Assembly: GCA_024742815.1 (NCBI GenBank)
Contig: JANSXX010000012.1
Location: 38,742 to 102,741, forward strand
DNA length: 64,000 nt
Direction: 5' to 3'
Source: HXMU1420-13 sp024742815
Lineage (GTDB): Bacteria > Bacteroidota > Rhodothermia > Balneolales > Balneolaceae
The translations under genes and the position numbers were made by a program. Shown one piece after another: positions 18,087 to 27,383 of this stretch (its first letter is position 1; each line of letters starts with the position of its first letter). The notes beneath the pieces were generated by a model, which was given only the letters and a program-made list of their open reading frames with translations, was not told the origin of the DNA and did not search any database.

Positions 18087-18722
18087 TTAATCGAGTGAAC
18101 CCAAATAGCGGCCCTTCACAAAGTTTATAGCCAAAAGCAGGTTCATGCAAATTGCCGCGAGTACAGAATACACCACCGACCAGAAATCAACAACAAAAAA
18201 TGCACAAACTATAATGGCCACATCCACAACCATTTGAAAACGGCCAGCGTTTACATTGTGAAATTTTTGCAAGTATAGCGAAACGATGTTAACCCCACCC
18301 AGACTGGCTTTGTGCCGAAAAAGCATCAAAACACCGGTGCCAATGGTTAATCCGCCAAAAACGGCACCAAACCAAGGAGTGATGGCTCCAAACTCAAAAA
18401 CACGTGGAATGAGCTCAGTAAATGCTGAAAGTAGAAAAACCGCAGTGAAAGTTTTAAGTGTGAAAGGAATGCCCAATCGCCAGATAGCGAGTGCATAAAA
18501 TGGAAGATTCAGAACAAAAAAGACCTGTCCAAAACTGAAGTCGGTGTAGTACGAAATCAGGAAGGCAAAACCGGCTGTTCCACCGGTAAGAAATTTCAGC
18601 TCTGTAAAAATGGCGATTCCAAAAGCTACTAGCAGTGAGCCAATCAGCAGCGCTTGAAAATCTTCGAAAGGTGAATGTTTTTTTAATTTTGGATCAATGG
18701 TGATGGTTTCAGTCTGCGCCAT
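18087..18722 (-). CDS. YitT family membrane protein
   Basis: A 211-residue integral membrane protein with five or six helices and the YitT signature: ELKFLTGGTAGFAFLISYYT, SFGQVFFVLNLPFY, GAVFGGLTIGTGVLMLFRHKASLGGVNIVSLYL. It resembles the N-terminal membrane half of YitT/DUF161 proteins and lacks the cytosolic C-terminal domain of longer members. Its start overlaps the stop of the GroES-like gene by one base. Its transport role is unproven. Confidence 0.85.
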   Translation of the reverse strand: MAQTETITIDPKLKKHSPFEDFQALLIGSLLVAFGIAIFTELKFLTGGTAGFAFLISYYTDFSFGQVFFVLNLPFYALAIWRLGIPFTLKTFTAVFLLSAFTELIPRVFEFGAITPWFGAVFGGLTIGTGVLMLFRHKASLGGVNIVSLYLQKFHNVNAGRFQMVVDVAIIVCAFFVVDFWSVVYSVLAAICMNLLLAINFVKGRYLGSLD

Positions 18723-19093
18723 TACCCGTCCAACTCATCTCTGATTAACAACAAAATAGCCGAATGCGGTACTATCAAATAGGTTTCGTTTTCGAACTTA
18801 ATTTCGTGTGCTCTGCTTTTTAGAAATATAGCTAAATCACCTTCGGTCGCTTGCATCCCTATATATTTGGTGTCTTCGGTTCCTTTCCATGCTTCTTCTA
18901 CTTCCATATTTGGGATCGGATAACCGGGACCGGTTTTTAAAATGTATCCACTTTGGATTTCTTCTTTTTCCTTTACCGAGGCTGGTAGTACCAATCCACT
19001 GCGGGTATGCGTTTCAAGATCTCGAGGTTTAATTAGTACCCGATCGCCCACGACGATAAATTTTTCAATTGAATTTAAATATTGCTGAATCAT
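18722..19093 (-). CDS. GroES-like (chaperonin-10 fold) protein
   Basis: About 123 residues from the likely start at 19093 (MIQQYLNSIEKF); the frame is open up to 19183 but the extension does not look like the family. The Cpn10 pattern is clear: VVGDRVLIKPRD, THTRSGLVLPASVKEKEEIQSGYILKTGPG, GDLAIFLKSRAHEIKFENETYLIVPHSAILLLI. It is longer than standard GroES, with an insertion near YPIPNMEVEEAW. No groEL is adjacent, so this is a paralogue rather than the main co-chaperonin. It is coupled to the YitT gene. Confidence 0.8.
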   Translation of the reverse strand: MIQQYLNSIEKFIVVGDRVLIKPRDLETHTRSGLVLPASVKEKEEIQSGYILKTGPGYPIPNMEVEEAWKGTEDTKYIGMQATEGDLAIFLKSRAHEIKFENETYLIVPHSAILLLIRDELDG

Positions 19094-19176
19094 TGTGTTC
19101 TTTTCTACGAAATGGGAATTTGAAATCGATTGTTTCAACCATAGATTAACAGCAAACACAATGCCATCATTCTGCC

Positions 19177-20031
19177 ATGACAAACAAACTATGCATAATT
19201 ACAGGAGCTAATTCCGGGATCGGATTCGAAACTGCCAAAGAACTTGCACGGCAAGGTGCATTTATTGTGATGGTTTGCCGAAACGAAGACAAAGCCGTTG
19301 CTGCAAAACGAGCAATCCAGCAGGACACACCAAGTGCAGGCATTGATATCGTTTTGTGTGATTTTTCGAGTCAGGATGAAATTCGAAAAGCAGCCGATGA
19401 GATCATCAATAAATACGAAAAAATTGATATTCTGATAAATAACCACGGTTTTATTGCCAGCGAATATCAAGAGACGGTGGATGGATTTGAAAGTACCTTT
19501 GCCGTAAACCATTTGGGCTATTTTCTGTTTACCAATCTATTGCTGTCAACCATTTTAAATTCAGGATCAGCCCGGATTATTAATGTAGCCTCCGAAGCAC
19601 ATCGAAATGGAACCTTTGATCCTGATAATCTACAACAGAAAGAGAATTTTAAAGCTTGGCAAGCTTACGGCAATTCTAAGCTGTTCAATATTCTGTTTAC
19701 CATTGAGTTAGCTGAACGATTAAAAGGAACCGATGTAACAGCAAACTGCCTACACCCGGGCGTGGTAAAAACCAATTTTAGTGCCGGATTACGCCCTATT
19801 TTTAAGTTGTTTTGGTGGATGGGGCAGCCCTTTATGAAATCCGAAAAAGAAGGAGCTCAAACTACAATCTATCTTGCTACATCACCCGAGGTGGGAGAAG
19901 TAAACGGCGCGTATTTTGCCGATTGCAAAGTTAAAACACCACGAAAACAAGCTATGGATCCTATAGCAGCGAGAAAATTATGGGAGATTAGTGAGGAGCT
20001 TACCGGTTTAAATCATCAATCCTTGCTGTAA
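19177..20031 (+). CDS. Short-chain dehydrogenase/reductase
   Basis: A 284-residue SDR. The nucleotide site is TGANSGIG (10-17), followed by VCRNEDKA, CDFSSQ, ILINNHG (NNHG in place of NNAG), NVASEAHRNG, the catalytic YGNSK (YxxxK) and the CLHPGVVKTNF loop. The order and loops resemble retinol-dehydrogenase/WW-oxidoreductase-like SDRs, which act on lipid alcohols or aldehydes. The actual substrate is unknown. It is divergent from the GroES-like gene. Confidence 0.88.
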   Translation: MTNKLCIITGANSGIGFETAKELARQGAFIVMVCRNEDKAVAAKRAIQQDTPSAGIDIVLCDFSSQDEIRKAADEIINKYEKIDILINNHGFIASEYQETVDGFESTFAVNHLGYFLFTNLLLSTILNSGSARIINVASEAHRNGTFDPDNLQQKENFKAWQAYGNSKLFNILFTIELAERLKGTDVTANCLHPGVVKTNFSAGLRPIFKLFWWMGQPFMKSEKEGAQTTIYLATSPEVGEVNGAYFADCKVKTPRKQAMDPIAARKLWEISEELTGLNHQSLL

Positions 20032-20099
20032 GTACAAATACTATTCACATTCAAATCGAAGGAAATCAACTTACCTTTGGTACAGGACTGACTGATTAA

Positions 20100-21242
20100 T
20101 CAGATTTCATCCTTTATCAATCGAATGGCTGATTCATACATTCTTCGGGATAATGGCCGTCGTTTCCAACGTTGTCGAGTCACACGTTCGGAATTTGATA
20201 AATCTTCCTCAAAATGTGCATCTAGTTCTGTATTCAAAGCTTTATCGATGGCTACTAAATTAATTTCATCATCTTTAAGCATCGACCGATGATTGAAGTT
20301 TGCACTGCCAAAACAGGACACCTCATCATCTACCAGCAGAATTTTGGCGTGCATCATCGTTTTCTGATAGTAATAGAGTTCAATATCTGATGCGAGAAGG
20401 GGTTCAAAAATATCCTCGGCAGCAATCTTGGAAACCCGTTTATCGGTATGAGATCCCGGCAGAATAATCTTTACATCTACACCACCCGCGGCTTTTTTGC
20501 ATAAGATTTCTACCAATGCATCGTCCGGGTTAAAGTAAGCCGTACAAATATGAATTTTCTTGCTCGCACTCGATAACAACGTTTGATATAACAATACAAT
20601 ATCACTCCATCGCACTGATGCAGAAGTTCGCAGTACTTGTACGCTGGTTGTGCCCGAGGATGGATGATCGTCAGATTTAAACAGATCGTGATTAAGTGCA
20701 TCGGTCGCCTCGATCCAATTTTCTACAAAAGCAGATTTTATACCCCTAACAGCAGATCCATTTAATTTGAAATGTGTTTCGCGCCACTCGTTGGGATTAC
20801 GTGCATCACCTTCCCATTCTTGTGCGATTCCAACGCCTCCCGTAAACGCTACTTGATCGTCGCATATTAATATCTTTCGATGCGTTCTGTTGTCTGATTT
20901 CCAGATTTTCCATCGCGCTAATGGGCGAAACCAAATCACGTGCGCTCCAGCCTCTTTCATTTTATCAAGCAGTGCCTTATTCATTGGCAATGCACCAAAT
21001 GCATCCAGTAAAACCCGAACTTGTATTCCCTGAGAGGCTTTTTCGGATAGGGCTTCTGCAAACTTTTCCGCAATGTTCCCCTCCCAGTACACAAAGGTTA
21101 AAAAGTCAACACTTTGCGTGGCATTTTCGATGGCCGTTAACATTGCCGGAAAAATCTCATCCCCATTTTTCAGCACCTCAACAGAATTATCGTGAGTGAA
21201 AGGAATGCCTACTGTTTGTTCTAAAAGGGATATTGTATGCAC
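20100..21242 (-). CDS. Phospholipase D-family cardiolipin-synthase-like protein
   Basis: A 380-residue protein with two HKD motifs: THRKILICDDQVAFTGG (about 121-137) and MMHAKILLVDDEVSCFGSANFNHRS (about 302-325). The two phosphatidyltransferase halves and the C-terminal RQRWKRRPLSRRMYE region fit cytosolic ClsB-type cardiolipin synthases. No N-terminal membrane helices are present, unlike ClsA. It is likely to make cardiolipin from two phospholipids. It is followed by the SDR gene in convergent orientation. Confidence 0.85.
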   Translation of the reverse strand: MHTISLLEQTVGIPFTHDNSVEVLKNGDEIFPAMLTAIENATQSVDFLTFVYWEGNIAEKFAEALSEKASQGIQVRVLLDAFGALPMNKALLDKMKEAGAHVIWFRPLARWKIWKSDNRTHRKILICDDQVAFTGGVGIAQEWEGDARNPNEWRETHFKLNGSAVRGIKSAFVENWIEATDALNHDLFKSDDHPSSGTTSVQVLRTSASVRWSDIVLLYQTLLSSASKKIHICTAYFNPDDALVEILCKKAAGGVDVKIILPGSHTDKRVSKIAAEDIFEPLLASDIELYYYQKTMMHAKILLVDDEVSCFGSANFNHRSMLKDDEINLVAIDKALNTELDAHFEEDLSNSERVTRQRWKRRPLSRRMYESAIRLIKDEI

Positions 21243-21251
21243 GTATTGGGT

Positions 21252-21419
21252 TTATTCTGTGGAAGGATTGTTTCCAAGAATAAGTGATAATACGAACAGA
21301 GATACAAATACAAAGAAAAGAATCTTAGCGATATCAACAGCAGCTCCGGCAATTCCGCCGAAACCAAAAATGGCTGCAAGTATGGCTATTACTAAAAAAG
21401 AAATGCTCCAACGTAACAT
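21252..21419 (-). CDS. DUF1328/YtjA-family small membrane protein
   Basis: A 55-residue protein obtained by reading the minus strand from ATG at 21419 to TAA at 21252. It begins MLRWSISFLVIAILAAIF and continues with GFGGIAGAAVDIAKILFFVF and a short hydrophobic tail. This is the DUF1328 pattern: two helices and a GFGGIA turn. The family is small, membrane-bound and often stress-associated. It lies immediately upstream of the cardiolipin-synthase-like gene on the same strand. Confidence 0.85.
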   Translation of the reverse strand: MLRWSISFLVIAILAAIFGFGGIAGAAVDIAKILFFVFVSLFVLSLILGNNPSTE

Positions 21420-21431
21420 GAAATCTCCTAA

Positions 21432-21629
21432 CTATTTTAAACGCGCTATCACTAAGCCTAAAACTAAAACAACTCCCGAGATGATTACCGGGGTGATATT
21501 GCCGGTACTAACAGCAACATCGGCTCCAAATGCTTCAAAAGATTCTGAATTCTGGAAATATTGATATCCAAAGTAAATGAGACCGAGTAGTCCGCCGCCG
21601 GCTAATATGCTTCCAATAGTGCGTTTCAT
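21432..21629 (-). CDS. Small two-helix membrane protein
   Basis: A 65-residue protein with helices at about 5-25 (IGSILAGGGLLGLIYFGYQYF) and 45-64, joined by a polar segment. It loosely resembles DUF3185-type proteins. It is 12 bp upstream of the DUF1328 gene on the same strand, so the two and the phospholipase D-family gene may be one transcript. Function unknown. Confidence 0.6.
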   Translation of the reverse strand: MKRTIGSILAGGGLLGLIYFGYQYFQNSESFEAFGADVAVSTGNITPVIISGVVLVLGLVIARLK

Positions 21630-21720
21630 AATTGTGTTTTTTTAATTGATACACCATTAGTAAGTCGTTTTTCGGTAAATTGTTCCAAATTAGCCTCGTT
21701 AAGGCCGTTTTGCTGATCAA

Positions 21721-22389
21721 TCAGGCTTCATCAAGTGGTCGGGTAAGTACTTCACTCATATAATCAAGAAACGGACGCACCTCTAAGAATGCCCTTACAA
21801 CCTCGTATAAAAAATCATCCGATTGAGCTTCTGCATCTGTAAATGGCTTCATAAAAGTAAAAGCCTTAAAACGAAGTAAATCGATTGCCGGGTGATCTTT
21901 CGCAAACCCTTTAGGTGCAGTTTTCACCTGATCGCCCTTTAATGCGCCCCAAGTTTTGCTGAAAGCCGGATCGTTTAAGATGTTTCGTAAAGGCTGAGCA
22001 TCATGGGCAATCTCATCACGAATCATTTTTAGGTCTGATGGGTTTGGATTCCAAAACCCTACTCCCAGAAATACGTTATCCGGTTCAATGTGTATATAAT
22101 ATCCCCCGCGCAGCCATTGGGTAGCTCGTTTTAAACTACCTGAAAGTGCTGTTTTGTAAGGAGATTTATCTTTACTAAAACGAACATCTCGATAGATTCG
22201 AAACATCGATTTTTTCCCCGATTCGTTTTCAATGTTATCCACTTTCTTCATTTCTGTAATCAGTGCATCCATAAATGCTATCACGTTTTGATGTGCATCC
22301 TGATAACGATTTTTATGTTCGGTAAACCAATCGCGATTGTTGTTCTTTTTTAAGTCGGATAAGAAGTCGAAAGTTGAAGCTTTAAGCAT
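21721..22389 (-). CDS. DUF2461 family protein
   Basis: A 222-residue protein with the family pattern FDFLSDLKKNNNRDWFTEHKNRYQ near the start, then FRIYRDVRFSKDKSPYKTA, GYYIHIEPDN, VFLGVGFWNP and PKGFAKDHPAIDLLRFK. This matches DUF2461 (TIGR02453), widespread in Bacteroidota and of unknown biochemical function. Length and motif order are normal. The lipoprotein gene upstream is only 10 bp away. Confidence 0.9.
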   Translation of the reverse strand: MLKASTFDFLSDLKKNNNRDWFTEHKNRYQDAHQNVIAFMDALITEMKKVDNIENESGKKSMFRIYRDVRFSKDKSPYKTALSGSLKRATQWLRGGYYIHIEPDNVFLGVGFWNPNPSDLKMIRDEIAHDAQPLRNILNDPAFSKTWGALKGDQVKTAPKGFAKDHPAIDLLRFKAFTFMKPFTDAEAQSDDFLYEVVRAFLEVRPFLDYMSEVLTRPLDEA

Positions 22390-22399
22390 AGTAATAGTT

Positions 22400-22876
22400 T
22401 TAGTTGGAGTAGTTGTTTTTATCAGAATGCACTTCTGTTATCCTTTTCATTCGTGAAAATGGAAAGCCGTTACAGCCTGTGCGGGGAGTTTGCGGATTTG
22501 TTTCTGTAAATGCCTCGGCTTCCTGGGCGCTACCAGCATTATAAATGCTAAGGCAAAAAGCCCACTCAAACGGTTCCATGTTCTCCAGTTTGATCCAATC
22601 GTTTCGAGTCCACGCTCCCGGATCATAGGCATTCATCGAATCATTTTGAGCAATTATATATTGACCATCTACATTCCATTTTTTTATATGATACACATCA
22701 GCAGGCAGAAGAATAAAAAGGGAGTCGTTTACTAAATACTGTATTTCATAATCATCTTCGAAAGTACCGATCAGGTATTCAGGTGGCGTGTTTTGATCAA
22801 TTTCTTGGGATTTATCAATGCCGCAATTCACAACAATTAAAAAGTATAGTGCTAAAATAAATGCCGGTCGATACAT
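22400..22876 (-). CDS. Predicted lipoprotein of unknown function
   Basis: About 158 residues from the likely start at 22876 (MYRPAFILALYFLIVVNCG); the open frame reaches 22936 but the upstream part is not signal-like. The lipobox is IVVNC. The mature part has several tryptophans (KKWNVDGQYII, GAWTRNDWIKLENMEPFEWAFCL) and two further cysteines that could pair. No family was recognised. It precedes DUF2461 with a 10-bp gap. Confidence 0.55.
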   Translation of the reverse strand: MYRPAFILALYFLIVVNCGIDKSQEIDQNTPPEYLIGTFEDDYEIQYLVNDSLFILLPADVYHIKKWNVDGQYIIAQNDSMNAYDPGAWTRNDWIKLENMEPFEWAFCLSIYNAGSAQEAEAFTETNPQTPRTGCNGFPFSRMKRITEVHSDKNNYSN

Positions 22877-23175
22877 ACAATAGTTACCCCGATTTTTGTG
22901 GAAAACATTAATAACTAGTTCGCGATATACTTTCAATTGTAAGTTCTCATGTCAATATTGAGTTTCAAGCTTCAAGTAGATCATAGGATTTAATGTCCGA
23001 AAATTAAGTTAAACATAAACGAACAGCGGAAATTTGACGAGTTAAAGTCGAAAAATGACTAGATAACTATACCGACTGTTAAACTTTTTGGAAGCCCTTC
23101 CTTTTTTTTTGGAAATGGCGAGATATGCTTTAGATTTTCCGACCAAGTGATCCGGATACTAACTAATCAAATTCA

Positions 23176-24480
23176 ATGAAAAATATTAATGCACGCCTAA
23201 GTTTGATGATGTTCCTTCAGTTCTTCATTTGGGGGGCGTTTTTTGTAACAATGGGGGCCTATCTGCTCGAAATTTTTAGTGGAGAAGAAGGCTTAAATAC
23301 AATTATTGGGTCGGCATATGCCACTCACAACTGGGCTGGATTACTGGCTCCGGTGTTTGTTGGATTATTGGCTGATCGTTTTTTTAATGCCGAAAAAGTA
23401 AACGCGATTTCTCATTTATTAGGGGCTGCGTTGTTATGGTATGCTTCTACTATTACAGAACCGGGCTTATTTATTTGGATAATGCTGGCCTATTTTATGC
23501 TATACATGCCCACATTGGCACTCGTAAACGCCATAGCATTTGCAAACATTAATGATCCTGGATCAGAGTTCCCAAAAATCAGAGTTTGGGGAACCATAGG
23601 GTGGATTGTAGCTGGTTTTATTGTAGCTCAAACGGTGCTTGGTTTTTTCGAAGTTCCGCTACTTGGATGGATAACCGGCGTAGAAAGTAATATTCAATCT
23701 ACTGACATCCCTTTGAAAGTGAGTGCGGTAATCTCTGTTATTTATGGTTTGTATAGCTTCACTTTACCCGAAACACCGCCTTCGGCCAAAGGCGAAAAAT
23801 TCGATCTAAAACAAGCTTTAGGGTTAGATGCTGTTAAGTTATTAACCGATAGAAATTTCGCAGTTTTTTCGTTCTGCTGTTTTGCGATCAGTATTCCTTT
23901 AGCCTTTTATTACGCACGCACCAACGACTTTATCGCAGCAGTTGCTTTTGGGGCACAATCGCCATCCTTTATGGCAATAGGGCAGATGAGCGAAGTATTG
24001 TTCATGCTTGCCATCCCATTTTTCTTATACCGATTAGGAGTAAAATGGATGTTATTAGTAGGTATGCTTGCTTGGACGGCCCGTTATTTCTTGTTCGGAT
24101 TTTTTCCAAGTTCAACAGCCTTAGTTATTCTAGGCATTGCATTACATGGCGTTTGTTACGATTTCTTCTTCGTAACCGGTCAGCTTTATGTGGATAAGAA
24201 AGCGCCAAAAAATTTGAGAGCGAGTGCGCAAGGGTTTTTTAATCTGCTAACCTATGGTGCTGGGATGCTAATCGGTAATTACGTGCTGGGTTGGTGGGGC
24301 GACAGTATCGCCCTGGACGGTTCGACCAGCGAAGGTTGGCTAAGCGGGGCGCAATCGTTTTGGGTGATGCCCGGAATCCTCGCTTTAGGAGTAGCTGCAC
24401 TCTTCTTTCTCACTTTTTGGGATAAAGAAGCCGACGATTCCTTAGAAAAAGAATCAGATTTAAGTCCTGTAGTAGAATGA
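23176..24480 (+). CDS. MFS permease, nucleoside:H+ symporter-like
   Basis: A 434-residue protein with 12 predicted helices. The start MKNINARLSLMMFLQFFIWGAFFVTMG and VGLLADRFFNAEKV, then FPKIRVWGTIGWIVAGF, are typical of the NupG/Nuc_H_symport branch of the major facilitator superfamily. Bacteroidota often place such a permease with Gfo/Idh/MocA and TIM-barrel enzymes. The stop overlaps the next start (ATGA), so import and catabolism are coupled. The transported compound is probably a sugar or cyclitol derivative rather than a nucleoside, judging by the neighbours. Confidence 0.82.
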   Translation: MKNINARLSLMMFLQFFIWGAFFVTMGAYLLEIFSGEEGLNTIIGSAYATHNWAGLLAPVFVGLLADRFFNAEKVNAISHLLGAALLWYASTITEPGLFIWIMLAYFMLYMPTLALVNAIAFANINDPGSEFPKIRVWGTIGWIVAGFIVAQTVLGFFEVPLLGWITGVESNIQSTDIPLKVSAVISVIYGLYSFTLPETPPSAKGEKFDLKQALGLDAVKLLTDRNFAVFSFCCFAISIPLAFYYARTNDFIAAVAFGAQSPSFMAIGQMSEVLFMLAIPFFLYRLGVKWMLLVGMLAWTARYFLFGFFPSSTALVILGIALHGVCYDFFFVTGQLYVDKKAPKNLRASAQGFFNLLTYGAGMLIGNYVLGWWGDSIALDGSTSEGWLSGAQSFWVMPGILALGVAALFFLTFWDKEADDSLEKESDLSPVVE

Positions 24481-25643
24481 GCCTAACCAATAGAAAACTT
24501 AGAATGGGAATGATTGGTGGCGGTGTTGGCGCTTTTATCGGAGCAGTGCATCGCCTTGCAGCCAATCTGGATGGACAAATTGAATTAGTATGCGGAGCTT
24601 TTAGTAGAGATCCTGCAACCTCTAAACAAACCGGTAAAGAACTTTTTTTGGATGAAAGTCGTGTATATGACTCTTTCAAGCAGATGATAGAAACCGAAGC
24701 TGATTTGCCTGAAAGCCAACGTATGGATTTTGTTTCTATAGTTACACCAAATCATGTACATGCAGAGCCGGCATTGTTAGCACTGGAGCACGGATTTCCG
24801 GTAATAATCGATAAACCTCTCTGTTTTAACATGGAAGAGGCGTTTGCGATCCGAAAAAAAGTAAATGAAACAGGATTACCATTAGCGCTTACGCATACAT
24901 ATACCGGTTATCCAATGATTAAAGAAGCCCGACAGTTGGTTAAAAGCGGCAAATTTGGAGCCATCCGAAAAGTGATGACGGAGTATCCCCAAGGTTGGTT
25001 GGCTGAGAAAATTGAAGATACTGATCAAAAGCAGGCGGCTTGGCGTACCGATCCAACAAAATCAGGAAAAAGCGGTGCCTATGGCGATATTGGTACTCAT
25101 GCTGCTAATATGGGAGAATATGTGTCCGGATTACAAATCACTAAAGTACTTTCGATGGTTAAAAAGATTGTTCCGGGACGTTTATTGGATGACGACGCCA
25201 GCGCTTTTATGGAGTTTGAGGGCGGAGTTCCGGGAGTGTTGACAGTTTCACAAGTATCTGCAGGCGAAGAGAATGCAATTCGAGTACGGGTTTATGGCGA
25301 AAAAGGCGGCCTTGAGTGGACACAGCGTGATCCGAATACCTTGTTAGTAAAATGGAATGATGCCCCCGATCAAATATACCGAACTGGTACCGGGTATGTG
25401 TCGGAAGCAGCACAAGCTAATTCCCGTTCTCCAGCCGGCCACCCGGAAGGATATTTAGAAGCCTTTGCAAATATCTATAGGAATTTTGCAATGCATTTAC
25501 GCGCCATCGATGCGGGAACAACACACAATATGGATGTTTACGACTATCCTGGCATTGAGGATGGTGTGCATGGAATGAGTTTAGTGGAGGCTGTGATAGA
25601 ATCCACAGAAAAAGGAAATATTTGGGTAAACGTAACAGATTAA
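24477..25643 (+). CDS. Gfo/Idh/MocA-family oxidoreductase
   Basis: A 388-residue protein. The Rossmann motif GMIGGGVGAFIGAVHR (11-26) binds NAD(P). The conserved lysine lies in IIDKPLCFN, as in this family, and the C-terminal domain carries KSGAYGDIGTHAANM with the catalytic-region D and H. It probably oxidises a sugar or cyclitol. It is the second gene of a three-gene operon, 3 bp before the TIM-barrel isomerase gene. Confidence 0.9.
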   Translation: MSLTNRKLRMGMIGGGVGAFIGAVHRLAANLDGQIELVCGAFSRDPATSKQTGKELFLDESRVYDSFKQMIETEADLPESQRMDFVSIVTPNHVHAEPALLALEHGFPVIIDKPLCFNMEEAFAIRKKVNETGLPLALTHTYTGYPMIKEARQLVKSGKFGAIRKVMTEYPQGWLAEKIEDTDQKQAAWRTDPTKSGKSGAYGDIGTHAANMGEYVSGLQITKVLSMVKKIVPGRLLDDDASAFMEFEGGVPGVLTVSQVSAGEENAIRVRVYGEKGGLEWTQRDPNTLLVKWNDAPDQIYRTGTGYVSEAAQANSRSPAGHPEGYLEAFANIYRNFAMHLRAIDAGTTHNMDVYDYPGIEDGVHGMSLVEAVIESTEKGNIWVNVTD

Positions 25644-25646
25644 CAA

Positions 25647-26705
25647 ATGATGAAAACGATTAAAGGACCGGCAATTTTTCTAGCACAGTTTATTGATGAA
25701 AGTGAGCCTTTCAATTCATTGGATGGCTTATGTAAGTGGGCTGCGGATTTGGGCTATAAAGGCATTCAAATTCCCACGCTGGATAAGTGGTTGATCGACC
25801 TAGATAAAGCAGCGGAAAGCCAAACCTATTGCGATGAGCTAAAAGGAAAAATTGAAGAATACGGTTTGGAAATCACAGAACTTTCTACACATTTACAAGG
25901 GCAGTTAGTGGCTGTTCATCCTGCCTATGATTTAATGTTCGATAATTTTGCACCGGTTGAGGTTAGAAATAATCCGGCAGCACGAACCGAATGGGCAGTT
26001 GATCAGATGAAAAAAGCGGCAATTGCCAGTCGCAGACTCGGACTGAATGTGCATGCAACGTTTTCAGGATCGTTACTTTGGCCATATTTTCACCCATGGC
26101 CGCAGCAACCCGATGGACTTGTAGATCAAGGGTTTGAAGAATTAGCGAAACGATGGCTCCCGATTCTGGATGTATTTGATGAGAACGGTGTAGATGCGTG
26201 TTACGAAATCCATCCGGGCGAAGACTTACACGACGGGGTTACCTTCGAACGCTTTTTGGAAGCAACAGGTAATCACAAACGAGCGAACATTCTTTATGAC
26301 CCCAGTCATTTTGTGCTCCAACAGCTAGATTATATAACGTATATCGATCATTACCATGAATTTATAAAAGCTTTTCATGTTAAAGATTCTGAGTTTATCC
26401 CAAATGGAAAAAAAGGAGCTTTTGGTGGATACGGAACCTGGAAACACAGGGCCGGGCGTTACCGGTCGCCGGGAGACGGACAAATCGATTTTAAAACCAT
26501 CTTCACAAAATTAACGGAATATGGTTGCGATGTGTGGGCTGTTATGGAATGGGAATGTTGCATTAAGAGCCCGGAACAAGGAGCACGAGAAGGAGCAGAT
26601 TTCATTCAACAGCATATAATCGAAGCTACAACTAAAGTATTTGATGACTTTGCCGGAGGCGATATAAACGCCGATACAAATCGTAAGATTTTAGGATTGG
26701 ATTAA
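25647..26705 (+). CDS. Sugar phosphate isomerase/epimerase family protein (AP endonuclease 2 fold)
   Basis: A 352-residue xylose-isomerase-like TIM barrel: GYKGIQIPT, ITELSTHLQGQL, DACYEIHPGEDLHDG, NILYDPSHFVLQ, IKAFHVKDSEF, DVWAVMEWECC. The E, D, H and E residues in those strands form the usual metal site. It ends the MFS-Gfo/Idh operon and probably performs an isomerase, epimerase or dehydratase step after the oxidoreductase. Its last 4 bp overlap the convergent lipoprotein gene. Confidence 0.88.
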   Translation: MMKTIKGPAIFLAQFIDESEPFNSLDGLCKWAADLGYKGIQIPTLDKWLIDLDKAAESQTYCDELKGKIEEYGLEITELSTHLQGQLVAVHPAYDLMFDNFAPVEVRNNPAARTEWAVDQMKKAAIASRRLGLNVHATFSGSLLWPYFHPWPQQPDGLVDQGFEELAKRWLPILDVFDENGVDACYEIHPGEDLHDGVTFERFLEATGNHKRANILYDPSHFVLQQLDYITYIDHYHEFIKAFHVKDSEFIPNGKKGAFGGYGTWKHRAGRYRSPGDGQIDFKTIFTKLTEYGCDVWAVMEWECCIKSPEQGAREGADFIQQHIIEATTKVFDDFAGGDINADTNRKILGLD

Positions 26706-27328
26706 TCACTTTCTTCGGGTACCAATTCCGGCCAAAGTTGAACTTCGTTTCCATAAGGATCTTCGATAATAACTCTGGAAGCAAGTTGTACAAGGCGAGG
26801 AATGCTGAATGTGTATTCGCTTTGGAAATAAGCGTCGCAATCTTGATCCGGGGTAGATTTAAACAGCCAAATGTTGAGGTTGTTAGAAAAAGTTTGTGGG
26901 TGCTCTAGTTTAAATGTATGTCCGTCATCGCAACCTGAGTAGTTAACTGTAATAGTAAGCTCGTTGTTTTCTACAGATGGTTCCGGTTCGTTAATGGAAA
27001 TGGAGTAATCGTAGCCAAAAACATTATACCTGGCTTCATCGATTATCAGAACGGAGTTTAACTGAGTAATCCAAAGTGGTTCAGCGTCTTTTGGTACTTT
27101 TACGACGTAGCCATTGCCGAGTGGTCGGTCAATTTCGAACTCCAAATCCTCAGCAAGTTCCAGTAAATCCTGGTAGGAAACGCCACGTTCTAATCGGATG
27201 AAAACTTCACCCTCTACAAATTCTAGAGCAATTTCAGAGTTCTGATTATTGGTAGTAAAGCAAGCCGTAAGTGAAATTAACAGCAAGCCTATTAGGCTAA
27301 ATCTTGATATTTTTTTTTGTAATGGCAT
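26702..27328 (-). CDS. Predicted lipoprotein of unknown function
   Basis: A 208-residue protein with a lipobox (LISLTACF). Residues 35-85 (EFVEGEVFIRLERGVSYQDLLELAEDL) resemble the fervidolysin-type N-terminal prodomain found ahead of subtilases, but no protease follows. The C-terminal half has paired cysteines (YSGCDDGH, DQDCDAYF). Function unknown. It is convergent with the isomerase gene. Confidence 0.55.
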   Translation of the reverse strand: MPLQKKISRFSLIGLLLISLTACFTTNNQNSEIALEFVEGEVFIRLERGVSYQDLLELAEDLEFEIDRPLGNGYVVKVPKDAEPLWITQLNSVLIIDEARYNVFGYDYSISINEPEPSVENNELTITVNYSGCDDGHTFKLEHPQTFSNNLNIWLFKSTPDQDCDAYFQSEYTFSIPRLVQLASRVIIEDPYGNEVQLWPELVPEESD

Positions 27329-27383
27329 GGTATTGATTCTCTCTGTTGCAACGCCAATTTTAGAATTATAGTGCCTGTTTAAG

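Noticed and set aside
21196..21564. 122-codon plus-strand frame
   Set aside because: It covers two better small membrane-protein genes on the minus strand (21252-21419 and 21432-21629).
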